DNA from: Metarhizium brunneum | Taxonomy: Eukaryota > Ascomycota > Sordariomycetes > Hypocreales > Clavicipitaceae | NCBI RefSeq assembly: GCF_013426205.1 | Contig: NC_089423.1 | Span: 6,758,001 to 6,822,000, forward strand | Direction: 5' to 3' | Length of the DNA: 64,000 nucleotides | Part shown: piece by piece, positions 1 to 12,337 of the stretch | Layout: the number at the start of each line of letters is the position of its first letter | How positions within the stretch are numbered: position 1 is the first letter of the stretch | Program-made: the position numbers and the translations under genes | Notes under the pieces: model-generated | Seen by the model: only the letters and a program-made list of their open reading frames with translations | Databases searched by the model: none | What the model was told of the DNA's origin: nothing

Positions 1-1462
1 GGAGCAGCTCGTCTAACCACTCGGCAGCCATGGCTAGAGTTGTGCTCTTGCTGAAGCCGCCCCCCTTTAGCCCGGGCACCAGTTCGCCCAGGTCGTCGAA
101 ACCTTCCTTGATCAGCGTTCGTCGTTTTTGTTCACTGCGGATGTGGTTCTCGCGCTTCTGCTCCTCGGAGAGGTTTTCACGAGCGGGCTTCGCTCCGTTG
201 ACGCCCGACTTGCGGCGTCTGCTGCCGGCAGTGGTGTCTGAGGGGGGTTCTGATCCGCTTGCTGACCGCTCAGACTTGGTCTTTCGCTTTCGGCCTGACT
301 TTGAGGAGGTGGCGTCGTCGTCGTCGTCGTCACCATCCTCATCGACAGCGGTGCCCCGGACGTTTTTGCTCTTCCGCCTCTTCCTTGGCGGTGCGTTGGG
401 GTCTTCCTCTCTCTTGATGTAGGCAGGTCCGTCGCCGTTGCTGCTTATGGCCTGGCCATTAGCGGGACTGGCGGGGCGGGTGTTAGCCGCGCTCTGATTG
501 ACTTCCAAGCACTCGAGGCACTTCATCTGGGTTTGATGCATGGACTCCACGGACTCCTTCCTCGGCTCTGGTACGTACCCCTGGGCATCGGAGAAGCTTG
601 CGTCTGAACCCCATTGGAAGTCACCCAAGACGGGTTTCGAGGCGGGTGTCTTTTCCCTTGACCCCCACATCCAGCGAGTGAATGTGTGATCAAGTTCGTT
701 TCCCTGGCTGCTCCTCCTGGATACTCTCCGGTTTTCTTCCTTGAACTCCTCCATCGGCTGGTGTCTGAGGTGGCCAACTGGGTATACCACGGGCCGGTTG
801 GCGGTACTGCCGGAATTGCTACTGTTGCCGGGGCTGCTGATGCTCTTGGGTGTACCAGCGCGGTTGCCATTCTGAAGCAGGGTCGCGGCGGCGTTCAGGA
901 CGTCGTCCGAGTGCTGGTGAGAAAAGTTTTGTGTGTGTGAGGGAGCAGGAGGGGGAGGGGGAGGCATCATGCTCGAGTCGGCCGACAGCATTCGCGACAG
1001 GTCGTTCTGGTGGTCACTAGAGAAACCAAAATCGGCCGGGGTCTCCTGAGGACCGAGCGAGGTGGAAGAGCCCATAAACTGAGGGGGAAGATCTAGCCAG
1101 GCATCGCTAAAGTTGAGGCCCTCGCCAAACGAAGGCATATTGTATTGATTTGACGTCATGTCCTCGAAAAAGGAGCTGAGGAACTTGCTATCCGTCTCTG
1201 TTAGGAGCGGCGCTCCGGGAGCCGGATCTGGGGCGGCATCGAAGATGTCTGGCTGCGTCGAGTCTACCGAGTCTATTGCGTCACACAGGAGAGGGTCAGC
1301 ATGAGCTCCAGTGTACGTTTTTGCAAGAGGGTAGCAGAAGGGCGGACGAGCAGAGAAACCAAGGCACACTGGGAGAAAGGGACGGGCAGCATGTGTAGCA
1401 AGATGTGTGTACATACACCCAAACATGAGCAAGGGATCGGATTCAGGCTGCGTTGAACCCAT
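1..1462 (-). CDS. bHLH transcription factor, Ino4-like; 3' end beyond window
   Basis: Start ATG at 1462. Exon 1 is 1417-1462, then an intron 1273-1416 (donor GTATGT, branch GCTGAC, acceptor CAATAG), then an exon open to base 1, so the C-terminus is missing. The encoded protein has an acidic, proline-rich N-terminal half, a poly-Pro run near 945-965 and a Lys/Arg-rich linker. At the window edge lies a basic helix-loop-helix start: HIRSEQKRR gives the H-E-R contacts typical of E-box binders, followed by helix 1 (LIKEGFDDLGELVP) and the start of helix 2 (STTLAMAAEWLDELL). Known family role: nuclear bHLH regulators, of which yeast Ino4 (phospholipid genes) is the nearest I can recall. The exact ortholog is not certain. 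The intron is inferred because the bases between the donor and acceptor read as poor protein. Confidence 0.8.
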   Translation of the reverse strand, partial: MGSTQPESDPLLMFGCMYTHLATHAARPFLPVCLGFSARPPFCYPLAKTYTGAHADPLLCDAIDSVDSTQPDIFDAAPDPAPGAPLLTETDSKFLSSFFEDMTSNQYNMPSFGEGLNFSDAWLDLPPQFMGSSTSLGPQETPADFGFSSDHQNDLSRMLSADSSMMPPPPPPAPSHTQNFSHQHSDDVLNAAATLLQNGNRAGTPKSISSPGNSSNSGSTANRPVVYPVGHLRHQPMEEFKEENRRVSRRSSQGNELDHTFTRWMWGSREKTPASKPVLGDFQWGSDASFSDAQGYVPEPRKESVESMHQTQMKCLECLEVNQSAANTRPASPANGQAISSNGDGPAYIKREEDPNAPPRKRRKSKNVRGTAVDEDGDDDDDDATSSKSGRKRKTKSERSASGSEPPSDTTAGSRRRKSGVNGAKPARENLSEEQKRENHIRSEQKRRTLIKEGFDDLGELVPGLKGGGFSKSTTLAMAAEWLDELL

Positions 1463-4400
1463 CCTGGGAGCGTGCTGCACGGCGAGCATGAGGAGCGTCG
1501 GTTCTCGTGGTCGGGTTGCGACGTGCTAAAATTTGTCGGAAACGGCGCCGTGCACTGCCAACGGACGTGATGTTGGTGTTGGTGCTGGTACGAGTTGAGG
1601 TGGTCGAGCTAGACAGGTAGGCGAAATAGGGAGGAGAAATAAGGTAGGCGAGAAGCATGTGCAAGGTGGGAGTTTTGAATGCTTAGCACATGATGATGAG
1701 ACCCGGGGAAATCTGGGGTAGTGGGCAGGGTGAAGACGGGAAACCGTGGGACAGATTTTGGAGTTACGAGATGGCAGATGAGCGGGATGGACGGCGGATG
1801 ACGGGCGATGGCGGAGGCTGAAGGATGCCGGCAGGGTTCTTGGCTGTCGCTGTCGCCTGAGCTGTTGGAGTCTTGAGTCTTGCAGTTGGAGTCGGGGTGT
1901 CGGCCTGGCCCAAGAACTTTTAGTACGTACTCCGTGCTCCGTGAGGCGGAGCCTCTTTTGGCCAGACCCTTTTTTTCATTGACCTCAAGCTCAAGTGCTG
2001 TCTCTGTCTCCTCTCCAGCGCCCCCCGCTCGTCCCCTCCTTGGGTGCACTAAGGTGGTGGTGGTGCCTTGATTCTGTGGCTCGCGAGTGGTCGGGCGGTC
2101 GAGGGGTGCGGCTGTGGCCACCAGCTTTCCCTCACTCACTCACATTGTCACACGCAGGAATGTCGAGCACAACGCCAACGCTCAACTACTATTGTGGTCT
2201 CCTTACAGATGTTACAGATGACGATGCTCCGTGCTTAACGCTCCGTGCTCGATGCTCCACACTCCACGGCTCCCAAGCTCTGAGCTCCACGCGATGCCGC
2301 CGCCGCCTTGACGACTGTTACAGGCCCTCGAGCTGCAGCCCTGACAAAAAAAAGGCACTCCCAGACCTGCGGACGGACTGCCATTGTCCAGGCGGCCGGG
2401 GAAGCCATTTGGGCGGATACCCTCCCCAGTCCAGGCCACAGAATTAGCCCTCACAGTTCAGTTTAGCCCACACACGGAAATGTGGGAGGGGAGGGACCGT
2501 GATCTACGTATGGGCTCTGTGTGTGCATCTTATCCCATGGATGAGAGCGGGGCATTCGATGCTGGCTAGGCATGTTGGGTGACAAGGTAGTACACTGCTG
2601 GAGCTGCACTTTAACCTTTGTGCCGGACAGATGGAACTTGAGATTTGGGCCATCATCATTCCTGCGTCCAGGACAGTGTTCTCGAAACAAAACCATTAGC
2701 TTGACCAGTCGACTGTCCACGACGGACGGATCTGGCAACCACATGCGTGCATGGCTCAATCGCCGGGGACAAACCTACCAACAACTATGAAGCCCTATAA
2801 CATGCGTATAATATTGCAAATCCCAGCCTGCCCGCCATCAGTCTGCCCATCTGCAAGTCTCGGACCGACGGCTGCCGTGTTGTTCCCAAAACGTCAATAT
2901 AAAATTTTATTTGGGCCAACGCCCTTCACATCCGGGCCAATGTTGTTGTGTGGGGACTAGACTTCTCTCCCGTGCATCTGTTCTGCTAATCCCATCCTGA
3001 AGCAGTTACAGAGTACGATATTTATCTGCTCCTGTCTCTAGAGTGCAGCCAAGCAGTGGCAAGCCATGTTATTCATCTGCTCTTTTCTTTGGAGTGCAGC
3101 AACACTCTTTGATACACCATTCTGCTTGAACCAAGTACACACCGCGACACCCACTTTGATGGCCTGGAAGCCAGCTCTCTTGCCGTACCACATTTGCTTG
3201 CTCGCCGCCATCGGGTAGCAGCACCAGACATTGATCATCAAGCCCTCATCCGGTATTTGCTCCGCAACACTGATGGATGTTCCTCTAGCCGTGTCCGAGA
3301 GGGTCTCAGGATTCGGCCGTCAAACTTACCCAACCCCTGCAAACAAGCGACGTCGACCAGACATCATACATTGTACATATATGTACTACTCACTACGGAT
3401 ACGGCGGAGGATTTACGGAGCTACTCCCTATTATAACGTTACCAAATGCGCCCCGTCAGCTTGTCTGTGTTGCCTCGACCGCCAGCCATGAACCGCTTTC
3501 CCCGACGAGGACAAATGCTGGCCGGCTGGATACGACAATTGTCTCTTAATGACAGTCATCGACTTTTAGAGGCGTATGATTCGTAGTAGATGTCAATTCC
3601 GCCCCACGAAGCACTCGACTCCCCACGTGAGATGGGGCCAGCGTACATAAATCTCGCTCCGGAGGACAAGGGACGCCAGGTCACTATTCTTGGTCCGCCA
3701 CAATCACATGTCATCGGGTCTCGCTCTCCTTTCTGCCTCGAGACCTTTCTCCAGAATGCCTTTGGTCGATTGCACCATGCCATTGTGATGGCGATGACTC
3801 CGATCAATCCCGGGCTTATTGCGCCTCGTAGCAGGGTCCGGAGTCCTCCGTCGGCTGATGTCAAGCATGGGATTGGCGCGGCGACTATTTACAGTAGGTC
3901 ATCCGTCCTTTTGTTTCACAAAAATGTTCGTACCATTGCGTAGTCCTCAAGAAGTTGTTTGTGGCACTATCAGTTCCCCTAGGCAGTTTGGCTTGCTCGG
4001 GATAGAGTCGGATCCGGCGTAAGCTAGGCCGGTCCACACCATTACCTTGCCTGTAAATCATGATGAATTTCTTAGTAGCTGGCATGGCTTTTCGTCACTT
4101 TCCTGCTATTCGTGAAAGCTAGGAGAAACAGGCGGGCGACTTTATATCTCATTGTTGGCTTGCATGACACGGTCATTAGATGTATTCTATATCGGGTCTC
4201 GCTCCTGGAAGACGGGCGTGCCGCCACGTCCACAGATCCAACTGCGAATAGCAAATATCTGCCAATATTGTGTGTTGTTTTCGGACAAGCCCCGTAGACC
4301 CTTGACAAAGCCCCAGTTGAAACCAACTGACTGCATAGACCAGAGCACATGACCTGAAATACAATGTTGCATTGTATGTATGTACAGGTATTCAAGGTCA

Positions 4401-6475
4401 TTCTTGGCGGGATCTGGAACAGCCCTGTAGTAATGAATCACGAGCAAACGCCAACGTGAGGGGTGTCCCCATATCCTCCTGCGAGAGGACGCTTGCGAAC
4501 ATTCGATGCGCTTTCCATCACCGGTGGCTTGCAATAATGTGGCTTTGTAGCTTATTTCAGGACATTAGATAGTAATTCACCTGAACCCCTTTCTGGTGCA
4601 TGGGTGAAATTGATGGCGTCACCACATTTGTGCAACAGTTGACGAGGACAGAGTGGCTCTGTAGATCTTGGCAAGCTTCGAATGTTCACTGTTGGTTATT
4701 GACTCGGTCTTGGGGGTGCGGCTGCACGCTGGCTCCATGCACCCCTGCACACTCTGATGAAGACAGTTCGGAGGGCTTGCCATATTGGATTAATGACGAT
4801 GGTGGTTTCGGGACATTTGCCTGGCCTGTATAACGTCTGGTGTCTTTCCGAGAGACTGATACTAAAGTTCAACGCCAATTTCTTGTTTGATTCTCCTACG
4901 GTTCCAAAGTCAATGAGACACATGACGTTTTGAAGGCTTTGTTAGAGTGCCTTGGCCTCTGCCAGGGCGGATATCACGGACGCCATTATGTGCCGAAAAG
5001 ATGTCCATGCCGATGTGCAGCTCGCATACGGAAATCTCCGGCCAAAGCGCTGTAGTTGCAATATTGATGGGTGCCAAGTGATGCTTGGCCTAAAGGAAGC
5101 CAGCAGCGGATTGACAACAGTGGACGGGGTTCCACCGCCTGCGGTTGGTGAGTAGCCGTGTATTCCATATGTACCTCTGCTTGGTGTTTTTTTTTAGATC
5201 CGTTTTTATGCCAAGATGGACCGTTCCAATTTAAAATTTTGAGTTGAAGCGTGAGGTCGTGCATGGAGACGGTGCACCAGAAGCAGAGACTGGGATCATG
5301 CTGCCGGTTGGGACCATGTTCCAGCACAGTCATAGGCAGGCCACAGCTGCCCACAATGCTGGAGATGGCAACCGTGCTGGGAAGGTCGCCCGATTGCCCC
5401 TGTAGACTGTTGTACTTCGGCATCGCCATGTTGTGAAGACTCATGCATATGTAGTACGTATTGGAATACATACATACATACATACAGACTGTCGATGAAG
5501 GATACAACGCCGAATGCTGAAACGCCGAGCAGAATCGACATGTCCCCCCTCCCCCCATGGAGTACGTACTGCCCCTACCCCACGCTTCCCTTCACCAGGA
5601 AAGAGCAACCAGGGAGCAACAGCATTTCATGCTAGCCGAGGCTTGTGACAGCTCCTGAGCTGGCCAGGAAGGATGTATTTTTCTGAAGCCAAGGGAGGAA
5701 CTCTCCAGCGCGAACTTTGGGGCGTTTCGAACATCAATGTTGAAATAACCGCATCATTCGGTCCACGCGGCCACGCGCTCCATCGCAACCGTCTCCGTTC
5801 CCAACGTCCGGGCCGGTTACGTCGTACTCGTGCGCAGCATTGATGTTGTGCGACCGAACACGCTTCCGCGGCTCTCGCTACAACGACGGCCGCTGTTGAT
5901 TCGGGCTCAGACGCCGACTTGCAGCGGCACGGCAAGCCTTTCCGTGGCGAGACCTGTCATCTAATAATATTGTATTGACGCGACACCAACTTGCTACACG
6001 GACGCAAATTCTCACACAGTACCTGACATCTACGGCATACGTACACCGCCAACGACACTATCGAATGCGCCCCTTCTCTTTGCATACTGTCAATGTCAAC
6101 TTTTGACTTTCTGCGCCCCTGTGGATTGCAGGAAACCGGCTCTTTGGCGTCTTGGAAAGGGGAACTGCGAATGCCACCGTCATCTTGGTGTGACACTTCT
6201 AAAGTCCTCTGACGGAATCAGCTACGGTCAAGGCAAGGCTGCCGTCGGCGCTGCTACCCGTGGTTCGTGTAGACGAGGAGTCAAGGTCCAAACAAAGCGG
6301 TGCACACCATCAAAGTGAACCACCACAGATCAGCCCGACTTCTACCGACCACCATCAACACTCAACGTACTTTCATTTGCTCGCCATCAGCCGGTTGGTC
6401 AACCCCGGATTGTCAACTGCCCCATCCGTCTTTCGTCCGCCATCTCCATTTCCGCATTCGCGAGTATTTCCCAAC
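1463..6475. other. 5 kb region without a recognisable gene
   Basis: Open frames here are short, overlap on both strands and show no domain, codon bias or consistent splice pattern. The right end (about 6200-6475) must hold the promoter and leader of the TMEM135-like gene. A short ATAC microsatellite lies at 5464-5487. No transposon termini or long repeats were visible by eye. Old, decayed sequence or an unannotated long RNA cannot be excluded. Confidence 0.6.
5464..5487. repeat. (ATAC)n microsatellite
   Basis: About five tandem ATAC units lie in the gene-poor stretch. No other feature is attached to them. Confidence 0.8.
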
Positions 6476-8736
6476 ATGGAACTACGGGGGGCTGCCTCCT
6501 CCAAAGGCAGTCCGGATACTCGAAGCATTCTCACTTCAACAATGGCCAAAATTAGCACTGGTACCAGCTCCCCCCGCAAGTCGTCCTTTCTGCAGCTGCA
6601 GTCAATTCCGCCCCCCCTGCGGCCGCTTGTACGCGCATACCTGTTGGGCTATGCGTCTGCCGTACTGCCGCGACTCTTGACGCTTGTCTTGCAGCATTTG
6701 TCCAACAGGAAGCGGAAGACGCCCAATTACGCATTACCGGAAAGAGACGAGAACACCTTTTTGGAATCCGCAAAACATGTTCTCAAGACTGGCTTGGATC
6801 CTTGCCGATTTCCCACGTTTTGTGCTGCCTTGGTTGGAGGTGCCACTCTATTACAGGTTCGTCGTCATTTTTATTTCACTGCTGCAAAAACATCTCACTA
6901 GCTTTATCAATCTCGAGTCACAAACTATCCTAGCATCTCACACACCACGTTTCACCCCACATCTTTACCCCAACTACTACCTTGAGACCCCGATCCCGGT
7001 ACTCGTTCTCCCAAGCTTCACCACACCACCCCAAACCTAGTCTGCTCTATCCCCAGAAAATCATGTCAACACGGATCAAAGTTAAAAAAAAACATTGCTA
7101 TCCTATTAGCTGCCTTTATTCCCCTGCGCATTGTTACTTTTAGTGGCAGCTTATAGCGGGAGACAGAAAGTATTTGACCAAATCGGGTGCCCAGGTATCA
7201 CGCTTCATAATATATTACAGTATATTAGTGTATACCTCTTGGTGGGCAAATATTCTGCTATACATAGATTGTGTTTTTCACGTTTGCTCTCTCTACACCC
7301 CTGTTAACATTCATTGGAAACAAGGCACCCTTGAACAAGATCATAACCCGCGCCGCCACAAACCTTGGCAGTGTTGCCAAACTAAGGTACGTAGGATCGG
7401 ATCTCCGGCCAAACTACCAAGTTCCGTCCTGGAGTTAAGCTAACCTCCACGCTCTTGGGATCTCCACTACAGACTCAGCAGATTTCTTGCCACGTTCGTT
7501 TCTGCTTGGTTTAGTCTAAAGCTGTTACAGTCTAAAAAGCCTACATTGCGAAGGCGCGCCGGATCATCTACAACTCGATACGTCGATCCCGCAACCGGCA
7601 AGAAACTTGCTGGGAGAACGGTGGACCTGACACTGTTCGCGGCAACGCAGGCCATAGACGTTATTGTCGGCGAACTATGGGCACGACACAAGAGCCGGCG
7701 CCTGGCCGCGCAAAAATGGACCAAGGTACGAAATTATACGGCGCGCAACTCACCGCTTTGCCCCAGTTTGCAAAGATAAAAGCTCGTACAGGCAGTCTTG
7801 CGTGCTATTTTGCCCCTGCTGAGCATGCCCTAGCTTATGCTAGACTAAACTATTGAGTCTAGTCGAGTTTTGCTAATCTGTCAAACACAGGTCGAGGCTT
7901 TCATCTCTCAAATGACTGACCCAGTTTCATTCGTAGCATCCTGCGCGCTCATCATGTGGGCTTGGTTCTACGCTCCTGATAACCTCCCACGGGCATACAA
8001 CAAGTGGATCACATCAGCTGCCCACGTAGATATTCGCCTCATTGAAGCACTGCGCCGTTGTCGGACCCGCGAGTTGAGTTATGAGAAGGAAACAGGTCAG
8101 GCACATCTCCTTGGCACCATGTGTACAGACCATAGCCTGCCTTACGAATGGGGCGATCCATGCAAAACTATTCCATTTCCTTGCGATATAGTTCATATGG
8201 GACGCGGCCCATCGTGCGAATATCATGCCTGGCGACGATTCTGGCTCTCCTGGAAGTGGTCAATGTATACATACCTCCCTCTCGCCTTGGCCCTACAATT
8301 GCGTAAGCCGAATCGCGACTCTCTCAGGACCGCACTCCTCTCAGCCGCCAGATCATCTGCCTTCTTGGGCACTTATATTACGCTATTCTATTACGGCGTC
8401 TGTCTTGGCCGAACCCGCATTGGCCCCCATTTACTGGGAAAGGATGTCGCTTGTCGACAGAAGATAGATGGCGGGTATTGCGTGGGCGTAGGCTGCTTCC
8501 TCTGCGGATGGAGCGTCTTGATCGAGACTGCAAACCGAAGGAAAGACATGGCCCTATTTGTTGCGCCCCGTGCAATGGCTACGCTGCTTCCCAGGCAGTA
8601 CAAAATGGAGGTGCAGTGGAGAGAAACGCTGGCGTTTGCCTTGAGCACGGCAGTGGTTTTTACCTGTGCGAGAGAGAACCCAAGGAGGGTGAGAGGCATG
8701 TTGGGTGGAATATTGGGACTTGCAATGAAAGAGTAA
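6476..8736 (+). CDS. TMEM135-like integral membrane protein
   Basis: Four exons: 6476-6856, 7325-7386, 7473-7725 and 7891-8736, giving 513 residues. The 62-nt second exon restores the frame (phase 0 in, phase 2 out) and makes a continuous sequence into RLSRFLATFVSAWF. Several hydrophobic segments are present: around the RAYLLGYASAVLPR motif, FLATFVSAWFSLKLL, VSFVASCALIMWAWFY, the YLPLALALQL stretch and FLGTYITLFYYGVCLGR. A Cys-containing motif (CDIVHMGRGPSCEYHAWRRF) precedes the last group, as in the TMEM135 N-terminal domain. Human TMEM135 is linked to peroxisomes and mitochondria; the role in fungi is not established, so function here is inference. An alternative Met lies at 6542. Intron 1 (468 nt) is unusually long for this window. 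Confidence 0.85.
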
Positions 8737-9221
8737 GTCATGTATGAGTGTGTACAGTAGGAACATGGCGGCATTATAATAATACTTGATACGTAGTTTG
8801 TAGATCATGTGTATATGCGGCGGGTGAACAGTTGGCACCATGACTGAATATAGCATTGTGAAAGAGTGTCAGATGCACATTCTACATCGCGCAATTACTG
8901 ACAACACTCTCTGCGTGTGCGTGTTGCTGCTGTCCTGGCTGCAGACGTATCACATGAAGTTGGTATGGGATACACGAACACGGTGTGAGCCGTGGTTTCC
9001 TATTCGGGAATCTTGTGTACAATTTCGGCAGCCGCAGACTGAGAGTTATGCCTTGAGATCCCGTGATTTAGTCATAGCAAAGGTAAACAAGCTTAAACTC
9101 CCCAATTCATGCCTCCGACAGTTTCGCTTCGGCAGCTCACCTCTTTGCTAGATATTATTGATAGCTCGCACGCACACCGGGCACACAAGCACCAGGCGCA
9201 CGACTCTGGGCATTAATCATT
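8737..9221. other. intergenic
   Basis: AT-rich 3' flank of the TMEM135-like gene and promoter of the next gene. Nothing else is recognisable. Confidence 0.6.
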
Positions 9222-10705
9222 ATGGATTCCAGCGAGGAAGCTTATCACCGACGAAGGTGCCTTGTCCAGGACATTATTTGCTCCTTTGGCCTGAAGGTTT
9301 GTACAGCCAACTCGCAACCTATATTCGTCCCCCTATTTTGCACAGACACGGTGATGCACTGGTGATGCATTCTGCGCCATCACTGTGATATCAGGCGCCT
9401 GAGAAGACGCAAGCTAATAACAGAATCGAACAGAGCGAATCGGTTACTCCAGTAGAATACGTTGGATACAACCCCTTTCCGGTCAACAACTTCATCTACA
9501 AGGTTGCGCTCTCTTCGCCCGCTACCAAGGAGCATTTCACGAGAGCAGGACACCAGACATGTGCTGTATTGCCCCCTTTGACAGGTGAATCTACTGTCAT
9601 TGTGAGGTTGAGCAATCCGACGTCTATGGGGATGAATAACACGAACCGCGTGGAGAATGAAGTTTGTGCCATGGCGGTGGCAAGGGAAGCCATGGCGAGT
9701 GTTGAGGGAGGAAGGTATGATGCCATAGTGCCTCGTGTTTATGCGTGGAAGAGCACTCGAATGATGGCCGGAGATGCTCCCGAGCAAGGATTTGGGTGGA
9801 TAGTCATGGAGTACATGGAGGGTGAGGTGTTGGATATGCTATTCGGGGATATGAAGTGGGATGAAAAGAAGAGGGTCATTGGCGAGATTGCGTGCATTTT
9901 TGCGGCTTTCCAGAAGGCGAAATTGCCCCAACGAGTCGAGCTCCATGGAGGAATGACAGTTCGGGATGGAGATATTGTTTCGGGGCAGGCTACGATGCAC
10001 AAGGGCGAGCCGTCGGGATACGTTGGCCATTGGAAAGCCAGAATCGACCACGCGTTGGAGCAAGCTGACGAGAGCACGCTCATCAACGGTTGGAAAGGAG
10101 GCGTCCGCGAAAGAATTGAAAAGTTCAAAAATGACAAGTTGGGAGTTCTTATCCACAACGGAGAAGTCGATACGACCTTGCTTGGACTTGTCCACAACGA
10201 TTTCAGTATGTACCGCTCTCCACGCTTCGCTGACCCAACGTTGACACCCTGAAAAAAAGCCGTAAGCAATATGCTCTATAACCCACATACGAAGCGCATC
10301 ACAGCGCTTCTAGACTTCGACTGGTCGTCCGTCACCCACCCCGCGCACGAATTCTTCACGTCCTTTCGTGACGTACACGGCAGGGTCGATGAAGCTTCCG
10401 AAAAGCTGCGCAAGGCCATTTTTAGCGGCGACTTTGGTAACCACCCTGATGAAGATGAAGATCAAGAAGCGTGGAAGTTGGCAAAGACGTGGGATGATGC
10501 CCTCAAGCAGCATGGTGGAATGAGACCTTGTGACTTCCAGGGAATAGAGTTATTGCAAGGGCTCTGGAACTTTGTTTACTCTATCTGCCCGTTTGAGTTG
10601 GGCAGCAAGGTTATGCTCTTTCGAAGATCAAAGAAGGAGAGTGAGGCTGCAAAGGAGAGGGTTGAGGGCCAGATTAGCAAGATGTTGAGCGGCTGGGGCG
10701 TCTGA
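9222..10705 (+). CDS. aminoglycoside phosphotransferase (APH)-fold kinase-like protein
   Basis: Exons 9222-9296, 9434-10205 and 10260-10705 encode 430 residues. Intron 1 ends at CGAACAG; intron 2 is 54 nt with donor GTATGT and branch CGCTGACC. Catalytic-loop motif HNDFTVSN near residue 279 and metal-binding LDFDWS near 301 are the Brenner-type signatures of the APH/choline-kinase fold. WIVMEYMEGE upstream matches the hinge region. Such fungal proteins are usually annotated as phosphotransferase family enzymes. The substrate is unknown and antibiotic modification should not be assumed. No signal peptide or membrane segment is seen, so it is probably cytosolic. Confidence 0.85.
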
Positions 10706-10970
10706 GGGGAGTAACCCATGTCTTTGATATCATGAACCCCAGAGAAGTATGTAATTTTTTTTAGCGTTGAGAATTCGTTGCCCATGTGGCAGGTAGCTGT
10801 ACGAAGCAGTTACCTTGGACGACCACACTCCAATAGGGTGTAGTACAATTACAGAATGCAGACTTGTTCAAAAATTGGCTTGCTCTAAATTTCCGGTAGT
10901 CGTGTGCCTGTGAGGCTGTGGCAAACGGACTCAGTCATCCGTTTGCCAATTCTCTTATTTCTGACTTGCT

Positions 10971-10993
10971 GCTCACCTCTCACTTATATATAG
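10971..10993 (+). promoter_or_regulatory. CTCAC repeat plus TATA box upstream of BTB gene
   Basis: Two CTCAC units (GCTCACCTCTCACT) run directly into TATATATAG, about 230 bases before the BTB start codon. The same arrangement is seen before several SANT/Myb-like genes in this window. Confidence 0.45.
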
Positions 10994-11217
10994 TGGTTGA
11001 TGTTTCCCACTGCGCCCTCTCTTTTCTTCCTTCTTGCATCTCTAGTTTTGCTTCCCCCTCTTGGCTACATCTATCTCTTCTTGCTCCCGTGAGACCATGT
11101 GAGTAATAATTCTCTTGGCGGTAAGCATCTGTAACGAGGCATAACAAACTCATGGTATGAAGCACAATTTGTCACCTGCGTCACCTGCCGGCACAGCTGG
11201 CCAAGACCATCCTCAGC

Positions 11218-11917
11218 ATGCCCATCATGAGCATCCCTGATCTGAGGATAGATCCCTCTGAGGCTCTAGAGTAAGTCATCTTCCAGGTTCCGTACGGTAG
11301 GCCTTGTCTCACACAGTTCATATCACAGCTTATGTGCTGCAATGGTCGATGTCGTTGTTGGCTCCGAACTTTCGAAAAGATTCACCGTCCATGAAGGGCT
11401 GTTGATATCTGACCTTGGCAAAAGGAATTTTAAAGATCTTGTGATAGAAGAAGAAGATGGGCATAAATGCATTTTCTTGCAAAGCCACAGCCCAGCGAGC
11501 TTCAAGGTATATGTCAACTGGTTGTACCGCCGCAGGATTCCTATACCAGTCCAGGCTGTCAAGACTTCTTCCGCAAAAACCCGGCGGGATGGGATGGAAA
11601 CATCATGCCAATTTCTTGGACTTACAAAAACACCAAAAAAGGATCACTACTTAGACAAAATATCGCTTGCATTTATGCTGGTAGATGTATTCGTGCGCTA
11701 CGGAAGCGGGCAACAGCTCGAAAAGCTGAAGCCGGCGCAAGATCACCTTCGAGAGTTCCTTGTCAATCTCGCTCGCGATCTCGTCACAAAGGATCTGAGG
11801 TCTGGATCCAGGGAATACAGAAGTCAGAAATGGTTCAATGGTCAGGAGGAACCTTCTCCTCAGTTCCTTTTCGGTGTCGTCCTCGATCTCTTGCCTGATT
11901 ACAAAGTTTTACGGTGA
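11218..11917 (+). CDS. BTB/POZ domain protein
   Basis: Exons 11218-11270 and 11329-11917 encode 213 residues; the intron is 58 nt with donor GTAAGT and acceptor CACAG. The first half is a fungal BTB fold: DVVVGSELSKRFTVHEGLL (normally the exposed first strand and helix), then SPASFKVYVNWLYRRRIP, the conserved area corresponding to F..Y..WLY. These domains mediate dimerisation or Cullin-3 contact; no second domain is present and the partner is unknown. An upstream GTGAGT...GCACAG pair (11099 to about 11197) looks like a 5' UTR intron, which would explain why no upstream start is used. The C-terminal half has no recognised domain. Confidence 0.8.
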
Positions 11918-12337
11918 AATACAAAAAGCGTACACACGGAATCAATGTCAATTGTGTATGCTTGAATATTCCCTAACGTCTGGTGGAGTTGGGATGTGAT
12001 GGATACAAAGCAATTACATATGTAGGCTCGGGGTACTGAGACCTGGCATGGCAGTAATGTCACTAGTATAAGATAGCTACCAAATAGATTGCGTTATCGT
12101 CTCACCTGACGCTCACTTTGTGACCTGGAAGAAACACTGCCGACTGTCAGTCACCCTGTGCACCAACACTCCTGGTATAAAACTCCTTCACTCTATTCAC
12201 TTCCTCTCCCTCTACAACCTCTTCCTCACACACACACACTCTCTCTCTCTCATCACCACCTGCCAGCCCAAGCCCATCACACATTCATTCTCATACATTT
12301 CATCCATTTTCACCCCAGCCCAGCCCTTACAGCCAAG
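11918..12337. other. intergenic with promoter of small SANT/Myb-like gene
   Basis: Holds CTCACCTGACGCTCACTTTG at 12101-12120, a TATAAAA box near 12177 and a CA/CT microsatellite at about 12230-12252 in the pyrimidine-rich leader of the next gene. Confidence 0.6.
12101..12120 (+). promoter_or_regulatory. CTCAC repeat element
   Basis: Two GCTCAC/CTCACC units separated by one turn of DNA lie about 60 bases upstream of the TATA box of the 12.3 kb gene. They match elements before genes in the 30-43 kb cluster. Function is inferred only from recurrence. Confidence 0.4.

Noticed and set aside
1609..2139. 176-codon minus-strand open frame upstream of the bHLH gene
   Set aside because: Low-complexity Thr/Glu/Pro sequence with no domain, overlapped by equally long frames on the other strand.
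4986..5558. 190-codon minus-strand open frame in the gene desert
   Set aside because: Cys/His/Ser-rich without spacing pattern of any zinc or hydrophobin motif; includes translated ATAC microsatellite.
7387..7472. String resembling a 5S/tRNA internal promoter (CCGTCCTGGAGTTAAGC)
   Set aside because: It lies in a short spliced intron, has no matching terminal helix, and lacks a T-run terminator at a suitable distance.
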